Shown piece by piece: positions 10,562-19,075 of a DNA stretch of 64,000 nucleotides. The notes beneath the pieces are model-generated. The model did no database searches. It saw only the letters and a program-made list of their open reading frames with translations, and had not been told where the DNA came from. The position numbers and the translations under genes were made by a program. Source of the stretch: Streptomyces griseochromogenes (lineage in GTDB: Bacteria > Actinomycetota > Actinomycetes > Streptomycetales > Streptomycetaceae). Where the stretch lies: the NCBI RefSeq assembly GCF_001542625.1, contig NZ_CP016279.1, positions 1,798,001-1,862,000 on the forward strand. Reading direction: 5' to 3'. Each line of letters opens with the position of its first letter. Position 1 is the stretch's first letter.

Positions 10562-11356
10562 ATGGACTTCTCGGCGGCGGACTTCTCCGCGGACATTCCG
10601 GCACAGACACACCCCCACCCGCACAGCGGTTGGCCCGGCAACGAGCTGGAGGAGGTGCTCTCGGCCTCCCTCGGCATACCCTCCGCGGGCGGCCGGATCA
10701 TCGAAGTCCTGAGCCGGAGCTTCCTGTGGATCCCGCTGCCCAACGGCGGCGGACCCGACAGCGGCCCGCTGGACCTGCCCACCATGGACATCGAAGGCCA
10801 GGTCCACGTCCCGGTCTTCAGCTCCGAGGAGCAGCTCCGCCAGGTGACCGGCTCCCACATGTCGTACACCATCGCCCCGGCGGTGGAGTTCGCCCGCGGC
10901 CTGCCCCCGCAGGTCGGCATCGCCGTCAACCCCGACGGCGTGGTCGGCATACCGCTCCCGCCCGAGGCGGTGGCCGAGCTGTGCCGCACGGGCCGCACCC
11001 CGCTGGACGGCCCCAGCAGCGGCGGCCGGGTCCGCCTCTTCGAGCCCGACTGGCAGGACGACCCGGTCGACTTCCTCTCCGCCGCCTCCGCCGAGTTCGC
11101 CGCGACGGGCGTGGTCCTCACCGCCCGCCGCTGCCTGGCCGCCATCGAAACGGCCGACCCGGTGATGTTCGTCGGCGTGGAACTGTCCCAGTGGGAGGGT
11201 GATCTGCGGGCCCTCCCCCTGGAGGCCCTGGGTAAAGCTCTCGGCAAGGTCCCGGTCCGGTGGCCGGTCAACCTGGTCCTCCTGGACGTGGCCGAGGACC
11301 CGGTGGGCCACTGGCTGAAGACAAACGTGCGCCCCTTCTATCAGTACGGCCACTGA
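10562..11356 (+). CDS. SseB-like protein (enhanced serine sensitivity family)
   Basis: A 264-residue cytosolic protein with an SseB N-terminal domain (FLWIPLPNGG; VPVFSSEEQL; YTIAPAVEFARGLP) followed by an SseB C-terminal domain (TARRCLAAIE; VGVELSQWEG; VNLVLLDVAEDP; VRPFYQYGH). In E. coli sseB affects serine sensitivity, but the biochemical role is unknown. Two SseB-like genes in tandem beside a serine-producing glycine cleavage/SHMT operon is suggestive but unproven. The ATG at 10562 has GGCAGGCAG just upstream, and TAGCCT at 10516 is a possible -10. Confidence 0.8.
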   Translation: MDFSAADFSADIPAQTHPHPHSGWPGNELEEVLSASLGIPSAGGRIIEVLSRSFLWIPLPNGGGPDSGPLDLPTMDIEGQVHVPVFSSEEQLRQVTGSHMSYTIAPAVEFARGLPPQVGIAVNPDGVVGIPLPPEAVAELCRTGRTPLDGPSSGGRVRLFEPDWQDDPVDFLSAASAEFAATGVVLTARRCLAAIETADPVMFVGVELSQWEGDLRALPLEALGKALGKVPVRWPVNLVLLDVAEDPVGHWLKTNVRPFYQYGH

Positions 11357-11361
11357 ACGGC

Positions 11362-11425
11362 TTTCAAGGGGCGCGGGGAACTGCGCGGCAAGCCCCCACG
11401 CGCCCGCACCCGCGAACGACCACAA
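11362..11425 (+). repeat. Dispersed intergenic repeat (GGGCGCGGGGAACTGCGCG type)
   Basis: Right after the first SseB stop lies AAGGGGCGCGGGGAACTGCGCG followed by a C-rich half (AAGCCCCCACGCGCCCGC). From memory, near-identical sequences recur in intergenic regions of many Streptomyces genomes. No coding potential is visible. It could be an RNA-stability or termination element. Confidence 0.6.
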
Positions 11426-11491
11426 GGCCCCGACCCACTGGGCGCTTAAGCTGTTCCCGAACGAGGGGCACTCCGAAGAAGGGCAAGACAG

Positions 11492-12304
11492 GTGAGCGCG
11501 AGCCCAAGCGGCAGCGTCGAGCACATGCTGCGCCAGGTCACCCCCGGGCGCTACGACGCCTACGAGGCACTGCTGCGCGCCCTCGCCACCCCTTCCTCCG
11601 GCCAGATCTGGATGCTCCTGTGGCACGGCCAGGCCGGCTCCCCGGACGCCCAGTACGGAAACATGGAGGTCGACGGCTTCAGCTACGCCCCCTGTGTGAC
11701 CTCGGCGCAGGAGCTCTCGGCCAGTGGCTGGAACCGCTCCTATGAAGTGGTCGACGGCCTGGACGTGGCCCGCACCCTCTATCCCGACCACTACGGCCTC
11801 TGGCTCAACCCGCACGCCCCCGGCGGCGGCGTCGGCATCCCCTGGCTGGACCTGCGCCGCATCGCCACCGGTCTGGACCGCCAGCCCGCCGGTCCGCTGA
11901 GTCTCGCGGAACCCGCCATCGAGATCCCGCAGTTCTACGCCCTGCTCGCGCAGCACGCCCATCGCACCCCGGCCCTGCGCGCCCTGCGCCGCGCCTGGGT
12001 GCAGCCCGCGCTCGGGGCGCCGTACCTCGCCATCGGCCTGGACGTGTACGACACCTCGCCGGCCGCGGTCGACTCGGTGCGCGCGATGATGCAGCAGTCC
12101 ATCGGCGCGGTCCCGGAGGGTCTGCCGGTCTCGACGGTCGCGATGACGGACGACTACGACCCGGTCGTGATGTGGATGCGGGCCAGCGCCCGCCCCTTCT
12201 ACGACCGCGAGTCCCACGCGCCCGCGCCCCAGCCCCAGCTCCAGGCATCGCCCCAGGCGCCGGCCGCCGGCTACGGGTACCCGCCCGTCCACGGCGGCTA
12301 CTGA
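11492..12304 (+). CDS. Second SseB-like protein
   Basis: A 270-residue protein sharing the SseB C-terminal domain with its neighbour: GLDVYDTSPAAVDSVR, then STVAMTDDYDPV and ASARPFYDRE match the neighbour's VGVEL, VNLVLLD and VRPFYQY segments. The N-terminal half (MLRQVTPGRYDAYEALL; PCVTSAQELS; GLWLNPHAPGGGVGIP) is the YcgN/SseB-type sensor half. The GTG start has GAAGAAGGG upstream. The last about 25 residues are Pro/Gln/Ala-rich. The pair probably arose by duplication and is separated by an intergenic repeat, so it may not form one transcript. Confidence 0.78.
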   Translation: MSASPSGSVEHMLRQVTPGRYDAYEALLRALATPSSGQIWMLLWHGQAGSPDAQYGNMEVDGFSYAPCVTSAQELSASGWNRSYEVVDGLDVARTLYPDHYGLWLNPHAPGGGVGIPWLDLRRIATGLDRQPAGPLSLAEPAIEIPQFYALLAQHAHRTPALRALRRAWVQPALGAPYLAIGLDVYDTSPAAVDSVRAMMQQSIGAVPEGLPVSTVAMTDDYDPVVMWMRASARPFYDRESHAPAPQPQLQASPQAPAAGYGYPPVHGGY

Positions 12305-12445
12305 TCGACGGGGCCGCGAAGCCCGCTTCTCGGCCCTGAGCGCAGAATGTGCGGGGGCAACGCCGTTCTGCGCGCGTAGACGGCGGCGGTACGTCCGCAA
12401 CCGCGCAAAATCGACGTTCTGTCCCAACTGGACCGCGTCCGAGAG

Positions 12446-12470
12446 CCGTTACCCGTTGTTCGGATAACGG
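12446..12470. promoter_or_regulatory. Inverted repeat upstream of the oligopeptide operon
   Basis: CCGTTA (12446-12451) and TAACGG (12465-12470) form a symmetric site in the 279-bp gap before the permease gene, just upstream of a plausible -10 (CATACT near 12496). Candidate operator. The rest of the gap shows nothing else clear. Confidence 0.4.
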
Positions 12471-12583
12471 AATCCCCCGCACTGCATCACGGTTGCGCAT
12501 ACTTTCGCTGTCAGCTCTGGCGGGTGATCACAACGACGCTGAAGACTCCCGACTCAAGACACGAGGTGGAGATCTCGTGATCG

Positions 12584-13654
12584 ATGGCAAGTCGACAAAG
12601 CCGCAATCCGCGGCAGGCGCAGGCCGGTCACCACCGGCGAGAGGGGTCGCTCACCGTGACCGCACCGATCGAGACCACCGGAGCGGCAGCCGAGGCGCAG
12701 CCGGAGGCTGTGCTGGAGGGTGTCCAGAAGGGGCAGATCGAGGGTCGTTCCCTGGGTCAGATCGCCTGGTCCCGGTTCAAGCGGGACAGAGTCGCCGTCG
12801 CCGGCGGCGTCATCGTGATCCTGCTGATCCTCCTCGCGATCCTCTCGCGCCCCATCCAGGCCATGTTCGGCCTGGACCCCAACGCGTTCCACCAGGACCT
12901 GATCGTGCCCGACACCTCGCTGCCCAAGGGCGGTTGGGGCGGCATGAGCATGGACCACCCGCTGGGTGTGGACCCGAAGTTCGGCCGCGACATCGCCACC
13001 CGCGTCCTGGAAGGCTCCTGGGTCTCGCTGGTGGTCGCCTTCGGCGCCACGATCCTGTCCAACGTCATCGGCGCGATCATGGGTGTCGTCGCCGGCTACT
13101 ACGGCGGCCGGGTCGACTCGATCATCAGCCGGCTGATGGACGTCTTCCTCGCCTTCCCCCTTCTGCTGTTCGCGATCGCCATCTCCGCCACCCTGCAGGG
13201 CGGCGCCTTCGGCCTCAACGGACTGCCGCTCCACCTGAGTGTGCTGATCTTCGTCATCGGCTTCTTCAACTGGCCCTACCTGGGCCGGATCGTGCGAGGC
13301 CAGACCCTCGCCCTGCGTGAGCGCGAGTTCGTGGACGCCGCCCGTGGCATGGGTGCCAAGGGCCCGTACATCCTCTTCCGCGAGCTGATGCCGAACCTGG
13401 TCGGCCCGATCATCGTCTACTCGACGCTGCTCATCCCGACCAACATCCTGTTCGAGGCATCCCTGAGCTTCCTGGGTGTGGGCATCCAGCCCCCGCAGGC
13501 CTCCTGGGGCGGCATGCTCCGGGAAGCCGTCACCTACTACCAGGTCGATCCCCAGTACATGATCGTGCCGGGCCTCGCCATCTTCATCACCGTCCTGGCG
13601 TTCAATCTGCTCGGCGACGGTCTCCGAGACGCTCTCGACCCCCGCAGCCGCTAG
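12584..13654 (+). CDS. Oligopeptide ABC transporter permease (OppC/DppC type)
   Basis: A 356-residue inner-membrane permease with an N-terminal OppC_N region (FKRDRVAVAGGV then a TM helix), a periplasmic loop carrying GRDIATRVLEG, and five further TM helices. The permease EAA loop reads EREFVDAARGMGAKGPYI. An alternative start is GTG 12656, giving a protein beginning VTAPIET, which would fit homologues. It is the first gene of the importer operon; the order permease-binding protein-permease-ATPase-ATPase is unusual, since opp operons often begin with the binding protein. Confidence 0.93.
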   Translation: MASRQSRNPRQAQAGHHRREGSLTVTAPIETTGAAAEAQPEAVLEGVQKGQIEGRSLGQIAWSRFKRDRVAVAGGVIVILLILLAILSRPIQAMFGLDPNAFHQDLIVPDTSLPKGGWGGMSMDHPLGVDPKFGRDIATRVLEGSWVSLVVAFGATILSNVIGAIMGVVAGYYGGRVDSIISRLMDVFLAFPLLLFAIAISATLQGGAFGLNGLPLHLSVLIFVIGFFNWPYLGRIVRGQTLALREREFVDAARGMGAKGPYILFRELMPNLVGPIIVYSTLLIPTNILFEASLSFLGVGIQPPQASWGGMLREAVTYYQVDPQYMIVPGLAIFITVLAFNLLGDGLRDALDPRSR

Positions 13655-13707
13655 GCAGCCCCGAGAGTCCTTCAAGTTTCCGATCAATGGAGGGGAAGCA
13701 GACCATC

Positions 13708-15462
13708 ATGCGAAGGTCAGCGCTGGCCGCGGTCGCGGCCATCGGCTCCGCCAGTCTGCTGGTTGCAGGCTGCAGCAAGGCCGATGACAACAATGACGGT
13801 GGCACTCCGAAGGCGGCCGGTGCCAACAAGGCGACCACGGGTGTCGTCAACGCGTCCGACAAAAAGGGCGGCACGGTCACCTACGAGATGTCGGACGTTC
13901 CGGACTCGTTCGACCCGGGCAACACGTACTACGCGTACATGTACAACTTCAGCCGGCTCTACGCGCGCCCGCTGATGACGTTCCAGCCCGGCCCCGGCGA
14001 GAAGGGCAACACCCTCGTCCCGGACCTCGCCGCGAGCAAGGGCGTCCCGAGCGACGGCGGCAAGACCTGGACGTACAAGCTGCGTTCGGGCCTGAAGTAC
14101 CAGGACGGCTCCCCGATCACCTCGAAGGACGTCAAGTACGCCGTCGAGCGGTCCAACTTCGCGCGTGACGTGCTCTCGCTCGGCCCGAACTACTTCCAGC
14201 AGTTCATGAAGGACGGCGACAAGTACAAGGGTCCGTACAAGGACAAGAGCGCCAAGGGCCTGTCCTCGATCGAGACGCCGGACGCCACCACGATCGTCTT
14301 CCACCTGAACCGCGCCTTCCAGGAGTTCGACTACCTGGTCGCGGCTCCGCAGACGGCTCCGGTGCCGCAGGCCAAGGACGACGGCGTCGACTACGTCAAG
14401 CACATCGTCTCCTCCGGTTCCTACCAGTTCCAGAGCTACGAGGAGGGCAAGCAGGCCGTCCTCGTCCGCAACAAGAACTGGGACCCGAAGACCGACCCGC
14501 TGCGCAAGCAGCTGCCGGACAAGATCGTCGTCAACCTGAAGGTCAACCCGGAGACGATCGACAAGGACCTGCAGTCCGGCGACGCCACCGTCGACCTCGT
14601 CGGCGGCGGTGTCCAGGCCTCCACCCAGGCCCAGCTGATCAACTCGGCCGACGGCAAGGCCGCCACCGACAACACCTACGGTGGCCGCCTGGTCTACATG
14701 GCGATCAACACCAAGGTCGCCCCGTTCGACAAGGTCGAGTGCCGCAAGGCCGTGCAGTACGCCGTCGACAAGGTCTCCGTGCAGACCGCCGAGGGCGGCC
14801 CGATCCGCGGTGAGATCGCCTCCACCGTTCTGCCGCCGGACATCACCGGCTACCAGAAGGCGGACGCCTACCCGTCCGCGGGCAACAAGGGTGACGTCGC
14901 CAAGGCCAAGGAGCAGCTGAAGGCCTGCGGCAAGTCGTCGATCTCGACGAACATCTCGGCGCGCTCCGACCGCCCGCAGGAGATCGACGCGGCCACCGCG
15001 ATCATCAACTCGCTGAAGAAGGTGGGCATCAACGCCACCCTGAAGCAGTACCCGCAGGGCAAGTACTTCACCGACTACGCGGGTGTGCCGAAGTTCACCG
15101 AGAAGCAGAACATCGGCCTGATCATGATGCAGTGGGGCGCCGACTGGCCCTCCGGCTACGGCTTCCTGCAGCAGATCCTGAACGGCAAGGCGATCAGCCA
15201 GTCCGGCAACACCAACCTGTCGCAGTACGACAACAAGAAGGTCAACGACCTGCTCGGCCAGGCCATTGGCACCGAGGACGTCGCCAAGCGCAACGAGCTG
15301 TACGCGCAGATCGACAAGCAGACGATGGACGACGCCGTTCTGGTCCCGCTGACCTACTTCAAGGTCCTGCTGTACCGCTCGCCGTACGCCACCAACGTGG
15401 TCTCCACTGCCGCCTTCAGCGGTCAGTACGACTACCTCAACCTCGGCACCACGAAGAAGTAG
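13708..15462 (+). CDS. Oligopeptide-binding lipoprotein (SBP family 5)
   Basis: A 584-residue solute-binding lipoprotein that delivers peptides to the permease pair. The signal peptide (MRRSALAAVAAIGSASLL) ends in lipobox LVAGC. The family 5 signature region reads TYKLRSGLKYQDGSP with YAVERSNFARD. Start 13708 is chosen over ATG 13687 because GGAGGGG lies at 13689-13695 and the signal peptide begins here. It is followed by a strong intercistronic hairpin, consistent with the binding protein being made in excess over membrane components. The ligand is unknown; similarity extends to dipeptide, oligopeptide and nickel binders. Confidence 0.94.
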   Translation: MRRSALAAVAAIGSASLLVAGCSKADDNNDGGTPKAAGANKATTGVVNASDKKGGTVTYEMSDVPDSFDPGNTYYAYMYNFSRLYARPLMTFQPGPGEKGNTLVPDLAASKGVPSDGGKTWTYKLRSGLKYQDGSPITSKDVKYAVERSNFARDVLSLGPNYFQQFMKDGDKYKGPYKDKSAKGLSSIETPDATTIVFHLNRAFQEFDYLVAAPQTAPVPQAKDDGVDYVKHIVSSGSYQFQSYEEGKQAVLVRNKNWDPKTDPLRKQLPDKIVVNLKVNPETIDKDLQSGDATVDLVGGGVQASTQAQLINSADGKAATDNTYGGRLVYMAINTKVAPFDKVECRKAVQYAVDKVSVQTAEGGPIRGEIASTVLPPDITGYQKADAYPSAGNKGDVAKAKEQLKACGKSSISTNISARSDRPQEIDAATAIINSLKKVGINATLKQYPQGKYFTDYAGVPKFTEKQNIGLIMMQWGADWPSGYGFLQQILNGKAISQSGNTNLSQYDNKKVNDLLGQAIGTEDVAKRNELYAQIDKQTMDDAVLVPLTYFKVLLYRSPYATNVVSTAAFSGQYDYLNLGTTKK

Positions 15463-15490
15463 CAGCCCCGGAAGGCAGGTGAAGGCATTG

Positions 15491-15520
15491 GTGCCCGCGG
15501 GCTTCGCGGCCCGCGGGCAC
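15491..15520 (+). terminator. Perfect intercistronic hairpin between SBP and permease genes
   Basis: GTGCCCGCGGGC (15491-15502), loop TTCGCG, GCCCGCGGGCAC (15509-15520): a 12-bp perfect stem in the 72-bp gap. There is no U-tract, so it is more likely a 3'-end stabiliser or partial terminator that favours binding-protein mRNA over downstream genes. Confidence 0.8.
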
Positions 15521-15534
15521 CAGCGCCGGTCCCC

Positions 15535-16542
15535 GTGATCTCGTACATCCTCCGCCGGACGTTCGCGGCAGTGATCCTGCTGCTGGTCGTCACCGCGGTC
15601 ACCTTCGCCATCTTCTTCCTGCTGCCGCGACTCGCCGGCCAGACAGCGGACCAGTTGGCGCAGCAGTACATCGGCAAGAGCCCGTCGAAGGCGGACATCG
15701 CCGCGGTCAAGCACAACCTCGGTCTGGACCAGCCCGTCTACGTCCAGTACTGGCACTTCATCAAGGGGATCGTGGCCGGCGCCACTTACGACCTCGGCCC
15801 CACCACGGTGCACTGCAACGCACCGTGCTTCGGCTACTCGTTCAAGACCCACCAGGCGGTCTGGCCGCAGCTCACCTCCCGCCTTCCGGTGACCCTCTCG
15901 CTGGCCGCGGGTGCCGCGGTGATGTGGTTGATCTCGGGTGTGGTGATCGGCGTCATCTCCGCCCTGAAGCCGCGCTCGTTCTTCGACCGCACCTTCATGG
16001 GCGTCGCCCTCGCGGGTGTCTCGCTGCCCATGTTCTTCACGGGCAACCTGGCGATCCTGCTCTTCACCTACACCTGGCCGATCTTCGGCCGCACCTACGT
16101 CCCGTTCACCGAGAACCCCTCGCAGTGGGCCAACACCCTCTTCCCCGCGTGGTGTTCGCTCGCGCTCCTGTACTCGGCCATCTACGCGCGGCTCACCCGC
16201 TCGGGCATGCTCGAGACGATGAACGAGGACTTCATCCGCACGGCCCGTGCCAAGGGCCTGCGCGAGCGCAACGTCGTGGTGCGGCACGGACTGCGCGCCG
16301 CCCTCTCCCCGCTCATCACGGTCTTCGGCATGGACCTCGGCCTGCTGCTCGGCGGTGCCGTCATCACCGAGACGGTGTTCTCGCTGCACGGCGTCGGCCA
16401 GTACGCGGTGCAGGCCATCGACGACAACGACCTGCCGCCGATCCTGGGTGTGACCCTGCTGGCCGCACTCTTCGTCGTGATCGCAAATCTCCTGGTGGAC
16501 GTGCTGTACGCGGCCGCCGACCCGCGCGTGAGGCTCTCGTGA
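15535..16542 (+). CDS. Oligopeptide ABC transporter permease (OppB/DppB type)
   Basis: A 335-residue inner-membrane permease starting at GTG 15535. It has the family's N-terminus (YILRRTFAAVILLLVVTAVTF), the NLGLDQPVYVQYW periplasmic segment, six TM helices and an EAA loop (EDFIRTARAKGLRE). The stop overlaps the next GTG by 4 bp (GTGA), so translation is coupled to the first ATPase gene. A Cys-containing insertion (HCNAPCFGYSF) sits in the external loop. It pairs with the OppC-type protein encoded at 12584-13654. Confidence 0.94.
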   Translation: MISYILRRTFAAVILLLVVTAVTFAIFFLLPRLAGQTADQLAQQYIGKSPSKADIAAVKHNLGLDQPVYVQYWHFIKGIVAGATYDLGPTTVHCNAPCFGYSFKTHQAVWPQLTSRLPVTLSLAAGAAVMWLISGVVIGVISALKPRSFFDRTFMGVALAGVSLPMFFTGNLAILLFTYTWPIFGRTYVPFTENPSQWANTLFPAWCSLALLYSAIYARLTRSGMLETMNEDFIRTARAKGLRERNVVVRHGLRAALSPLITVFGMDLGLLLGGAVITETVFSLHGVGQYAVQAIDDNDLPPILGVTLLAALFVVIANLLVDVLYAAADPRVRLS

Positions 16543-17633
16543 CCGAACTCTCCAAGACCGGCGCAGCTGTGGGGGAGCCCACTTCCCCCGGCAAGACGCC
16601 CGAAGCCTTCCTCGAAGTCCGCGACCTCAAGGTGCACTTCCCGACCGACGACGGCCTGGTCAAGTCCGTCGACGGGCTCAGCTTCTCGCTGGAGAAGGGC
16701 AAGACCCTCGCCGTCGTCGGCGAGTCCGGATCCGGCAAGTCGGTGACCTCGCAGGCCATCATGGGTCTGCACCGGCTCGGCACCCGTGGCAAGAACGTGC
16801 AGATGTCCGGCGAGATCTGGCTGGACGGCAAGGAACTGGTCTCCGCCTCCCCGGACGAGGTGCGCAGGCTCCGCGGCCGCGAGATGGCGATGATCTTCCA
16901 GGACCCGCTGTCCGCGATGCACCCGTACTACAAGGTCGGCGACCAGATCGTCGAGGCGTACCGGGTCCACCACAACGTGAGCAAGAAGGTCGCCCGCACC
17001 CGGGCCATCGAGATGCTCGACCGGGTCGGCATCCCCGAGCCCGCCAAGCGCGTCGACGGCTACCCGCACGAGTTCTCCGGCGGTATGCGCCAGCGCGCCA
17101 TGATCGCCATGGCGCTGGTCAACAACCCCGAGCTGCTCATCGCGGACGAGCCGACCACCGCCCTCGACGTGACCGTCCAGGCGCAGATCCTCGACCTGAT
17201 CCGTGACCTGCAGAAGGAGTTCGGCTCCGCGGTCATCATGATCACCCACGACCTGGGTGTGGTCGCCGAGATCGCCGACGACGTCCTGGTGATGTACGGC
17301 GGCCGGTGCGTGGAGCGCGGCCCGGCCGACGAGGTCTTCGAGAAGCCGCAGCACCCGTACACCTGGGGCCTGCTCGGTTCCATGCCCCGCATCGACCGTG
17401 AGACCTCCGAACGGCTCATCCCGGTCAAGGGCCAGCCGCCGAGCCTCATCAACGTCCCCTCGGGCTGTGCCTTCAACCCGCGCTGCCCGTACGCGGACAT
17501 CCCCAAGGGGAACGTCACCCGCACGGTGCGCCCCGAGCTGGAGCAGGTGAGCAGCGGGCACTGGTCCGCATGCCACCTTCCGGCCGAGGACCGTGAGCGG
17601 ATCTGGACCGAAGAGATTGCGCCGAAGCTGTGA
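16539..17633 (+). CDS. Oligopeptide ABC transporter ATPase (OppD/DppD type)
   Basis: A 364-residue nucleotide-binding subunit. Walker A is GESGSGKS, the Q-loop [12 protein letters not shown], the signature [15 protein letters not shown], Walker [13 protein letters not shown] and the H-loop MITHDLG. The C-terminal oligopeptide-ATPase extension with cysteines ([13 protein letters not shown]) is the region that binds Fe-S in some family members. The GTG start overlaps the permease stop and the stop overlaps the next GTG, giving a tightly coupled three-gene run. Confidence 0.95.
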   Translation: MTELSKTGAAVGEPTSPGKTPEAFLEVRDLKVHFPTDDGLVKSVDGLSFSLEKGKTLAVVGESGSGKSVTSQAIMGLHRLGTRGKNVQMSGEIWLDGKELVSASPDEVRRLRGREMAMIFQDPLSAMHPYYKVGDQIVEAYRVHHNVSKKVARTRAIEMLDRVGIPEPAKRVDGYPHEFSGGMRQRAMIAMALVNNPELLIADEPTTALDVTVQAQILDLIRDLQKEFGSAVIMITHDLGVVAEIADDVLVMYGGRCVERGPADEVFEKPQHPYTWGLLGSMPRIDRETSERLIPVKGQPPSLINVPSGCAFNPRCPYADIPKGNVTRTVRPELEQVSSGHWSACHLPAEDRERIWTEEIAPKL

Positions 17634-18979
17634 GTGAGACGAAGAAGACGGACACCGTCGCCGACGCCGAGGTCCCGCAGCAGGCATCGTCGTCCGAGGA
17701 CCGCGAGGTGCTGCTCAAGGTCGAGGGGCTGACCAAGCACTTCCCGATCAAGAAGGGCATCCTCCAGCGCCAGGTCGGTGCGGTGAAGGCCGTCGACGGC
17801 ATCGACTTCGAGGTGCGCAAGGGCGAGACCCTGGGCGTCGTCGGCGAGTCGGGCTGCGGCAAGTCGACCATGGGCCGGGTCATCACCCGCCTCCAGGACC
17901 CGACCGGCGGCAGGATCACGTTCGAGGGCCAGGACATCACCACGCTGTCCACCGGGCAGATGCGTCCGCTGCGCCGCGACATCCAGATGATCTTCCAGGA
18001 CCCGTACGGCTCCCTGAACCCCCGCCACACCATCGGCTCGATCGTCTCGGCGCCGTTCCGGCTGCAGGGTGTGGAGCCCGAGGGCGGCGTCAAGAAGGAG
18101 GTCCAGCGGCTGCTGTCGCTGGTCGGCCTGAGCCCCGAGCACTACAACCGCTACCCGCACGAGTTCTCCGGCGGTCAGCGCCAGCGCATCGGCATCGCCC
18201 GCGCGCTCGCCCTGAAGCCGAAGCTGGTCGTGGCCGACGAGCCGGTCTCCGCGCTGGACGTGTCCATCCAGGCCCAGGTCGTCAACCTCATGGACGACCT
18301 CCAGGAGGAGCTGGGCCTGACCTACGTGATCATCGCCCACGACCTGTCCGTGGTGCGGCACGTCTCGGACCGGATCGCGGTGATGTACCTCGGCAAGATC
18401 GTCGAGCTGGCCGACCGCTCCTCGCTGTACGAGTCGCCGATGCACCCGTACACCAAGGCGCTCATGTCAGCCGTGCCGGTGCCGGACCCGAAGCGCCGGG
18501 GCCAGAAGAGCGAGCGCATCCTGCTGCGCGGCGATGTGCCCTCGCCCATCGCCCCGCCCTCCGGCTGCCGCTTCCACACCCGTTGCTGGAAGGCGACGCA
18601 GATCTGCAAGACGACCGAGCCGCAGCTGATCGAGCTGAGGCCCGGCCAGCGGGTCGCCTGCCACCACCCGGAGAACTTCGCCGACCAGGCTCCCGAGGAC
18701 ACGGTCCTGCTCACGGCGGCGAAGGAGGCGTCGGAGCTGGTCCCGGACGCGGTGCTGGAGGCGTCGGCGAGCACCTCCGGCGGTTCGGCGGAGAAGGAGC
18801 CGGCGGCCGACGAGACGCCGGTGTCCGAAGAAGCGGCCGCCGCCACAGAGGAAGCCGCCACAGAGGAGGCCGCCGCAGAGGAGGCTTCCGAGGAGACGGC
18901 CTCCGCGGAAGCCGCGTCCACGGAGGAAGCCGAAGCCGAGCCGACGGCGGCCAAGTCCGAGGAGTCGACCGACAAGTAG
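17630..18979 (+). CDS. Oligopeptide ABC transporter ATPase (OppF/DppF type) with acidic tail
   Basis: A 449-residue second ATPase. Walker A is GESGCGKS, the signature [15 protein letters not shown], Walker [13 protein letters not shown], with an H-loop AHDLS and the Cys-containing extension [12 protein letters not shown]. The conserved part ends near residue 345. About 100 extra residues follow that are almost only Ala, Glu, Ser and Thr ([19 protein letters not shown]), which is unusual for OppF. The tail is coded in the same frame with repeated GAGGAGGCC-like codons and probably arose by repeat expansion. It is likely disordered and its role is unknown. Confidence 0.94.
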   Translation: MSETKKTDTVADAEVPQQASSSEDREVLLKVEGLTKHFPIKKGILQRQVGAVKAVDGIDFEVRKGETLGVVGESGCGKSTMGRVITRLQDPTGGRITFEGQDITTLSTGQMRPLRRDIQMIFQDPYGSLNPRHTIGSIVSAPFRLQGVEPEGGVKKEVQRLLSLVGLSPEHYNRYPHEFSGGQRQRIGIARALALKPKLVVADEPVSALDVSIQAQVVNLMDDLQEELGLTYVIIAHDLSVVRHVSDRIAVMYLGKIVELADRSSLYESPMHPYTKALMSAVPVPDPKRRGQKSERILLRGDVPSPIAPPSGCRFHTRCWKATQICKTTEPQLIELRPGQRVACHHPENFADQAPEDTVLLTAAKEASELVPDAVLEASASTSGGSAEKEPAADETPVSEEAAAATEEAATEEAAAEEASEETASAEAASTEEAEAEPTAAKSEESTDK

Positions 18980-19007
18980 CACATGACAACTGGGCAAAGT
19001 CATGTGC
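18979..19007 (+). terminator. Hairpin at the end of the oligopeptide operon
   Basis: GCACATGAC (18979-18987) pairs with GTCATGTGC (18999-19007) around an 11-nt loop. It begins at the last base of the OppF stop codon. No U-tract follows. Confidence 0.65.
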
Positions 19008-19075
19008 ATGTCCGAGCGGGAGAGTTCAGAGTCGTCCGTGTCCGCATGATCGACACGGGCTCGAAGGGACGACTC

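Noticed and set aside
13717..16389. Very long open frame on the minus strand across the oligopeptide binding-protein region
   Set aside because: It runs antisense to genes with clear motifs. GC-rich codons leave few stops on the opposite strand, and the translated sequence has no family features.
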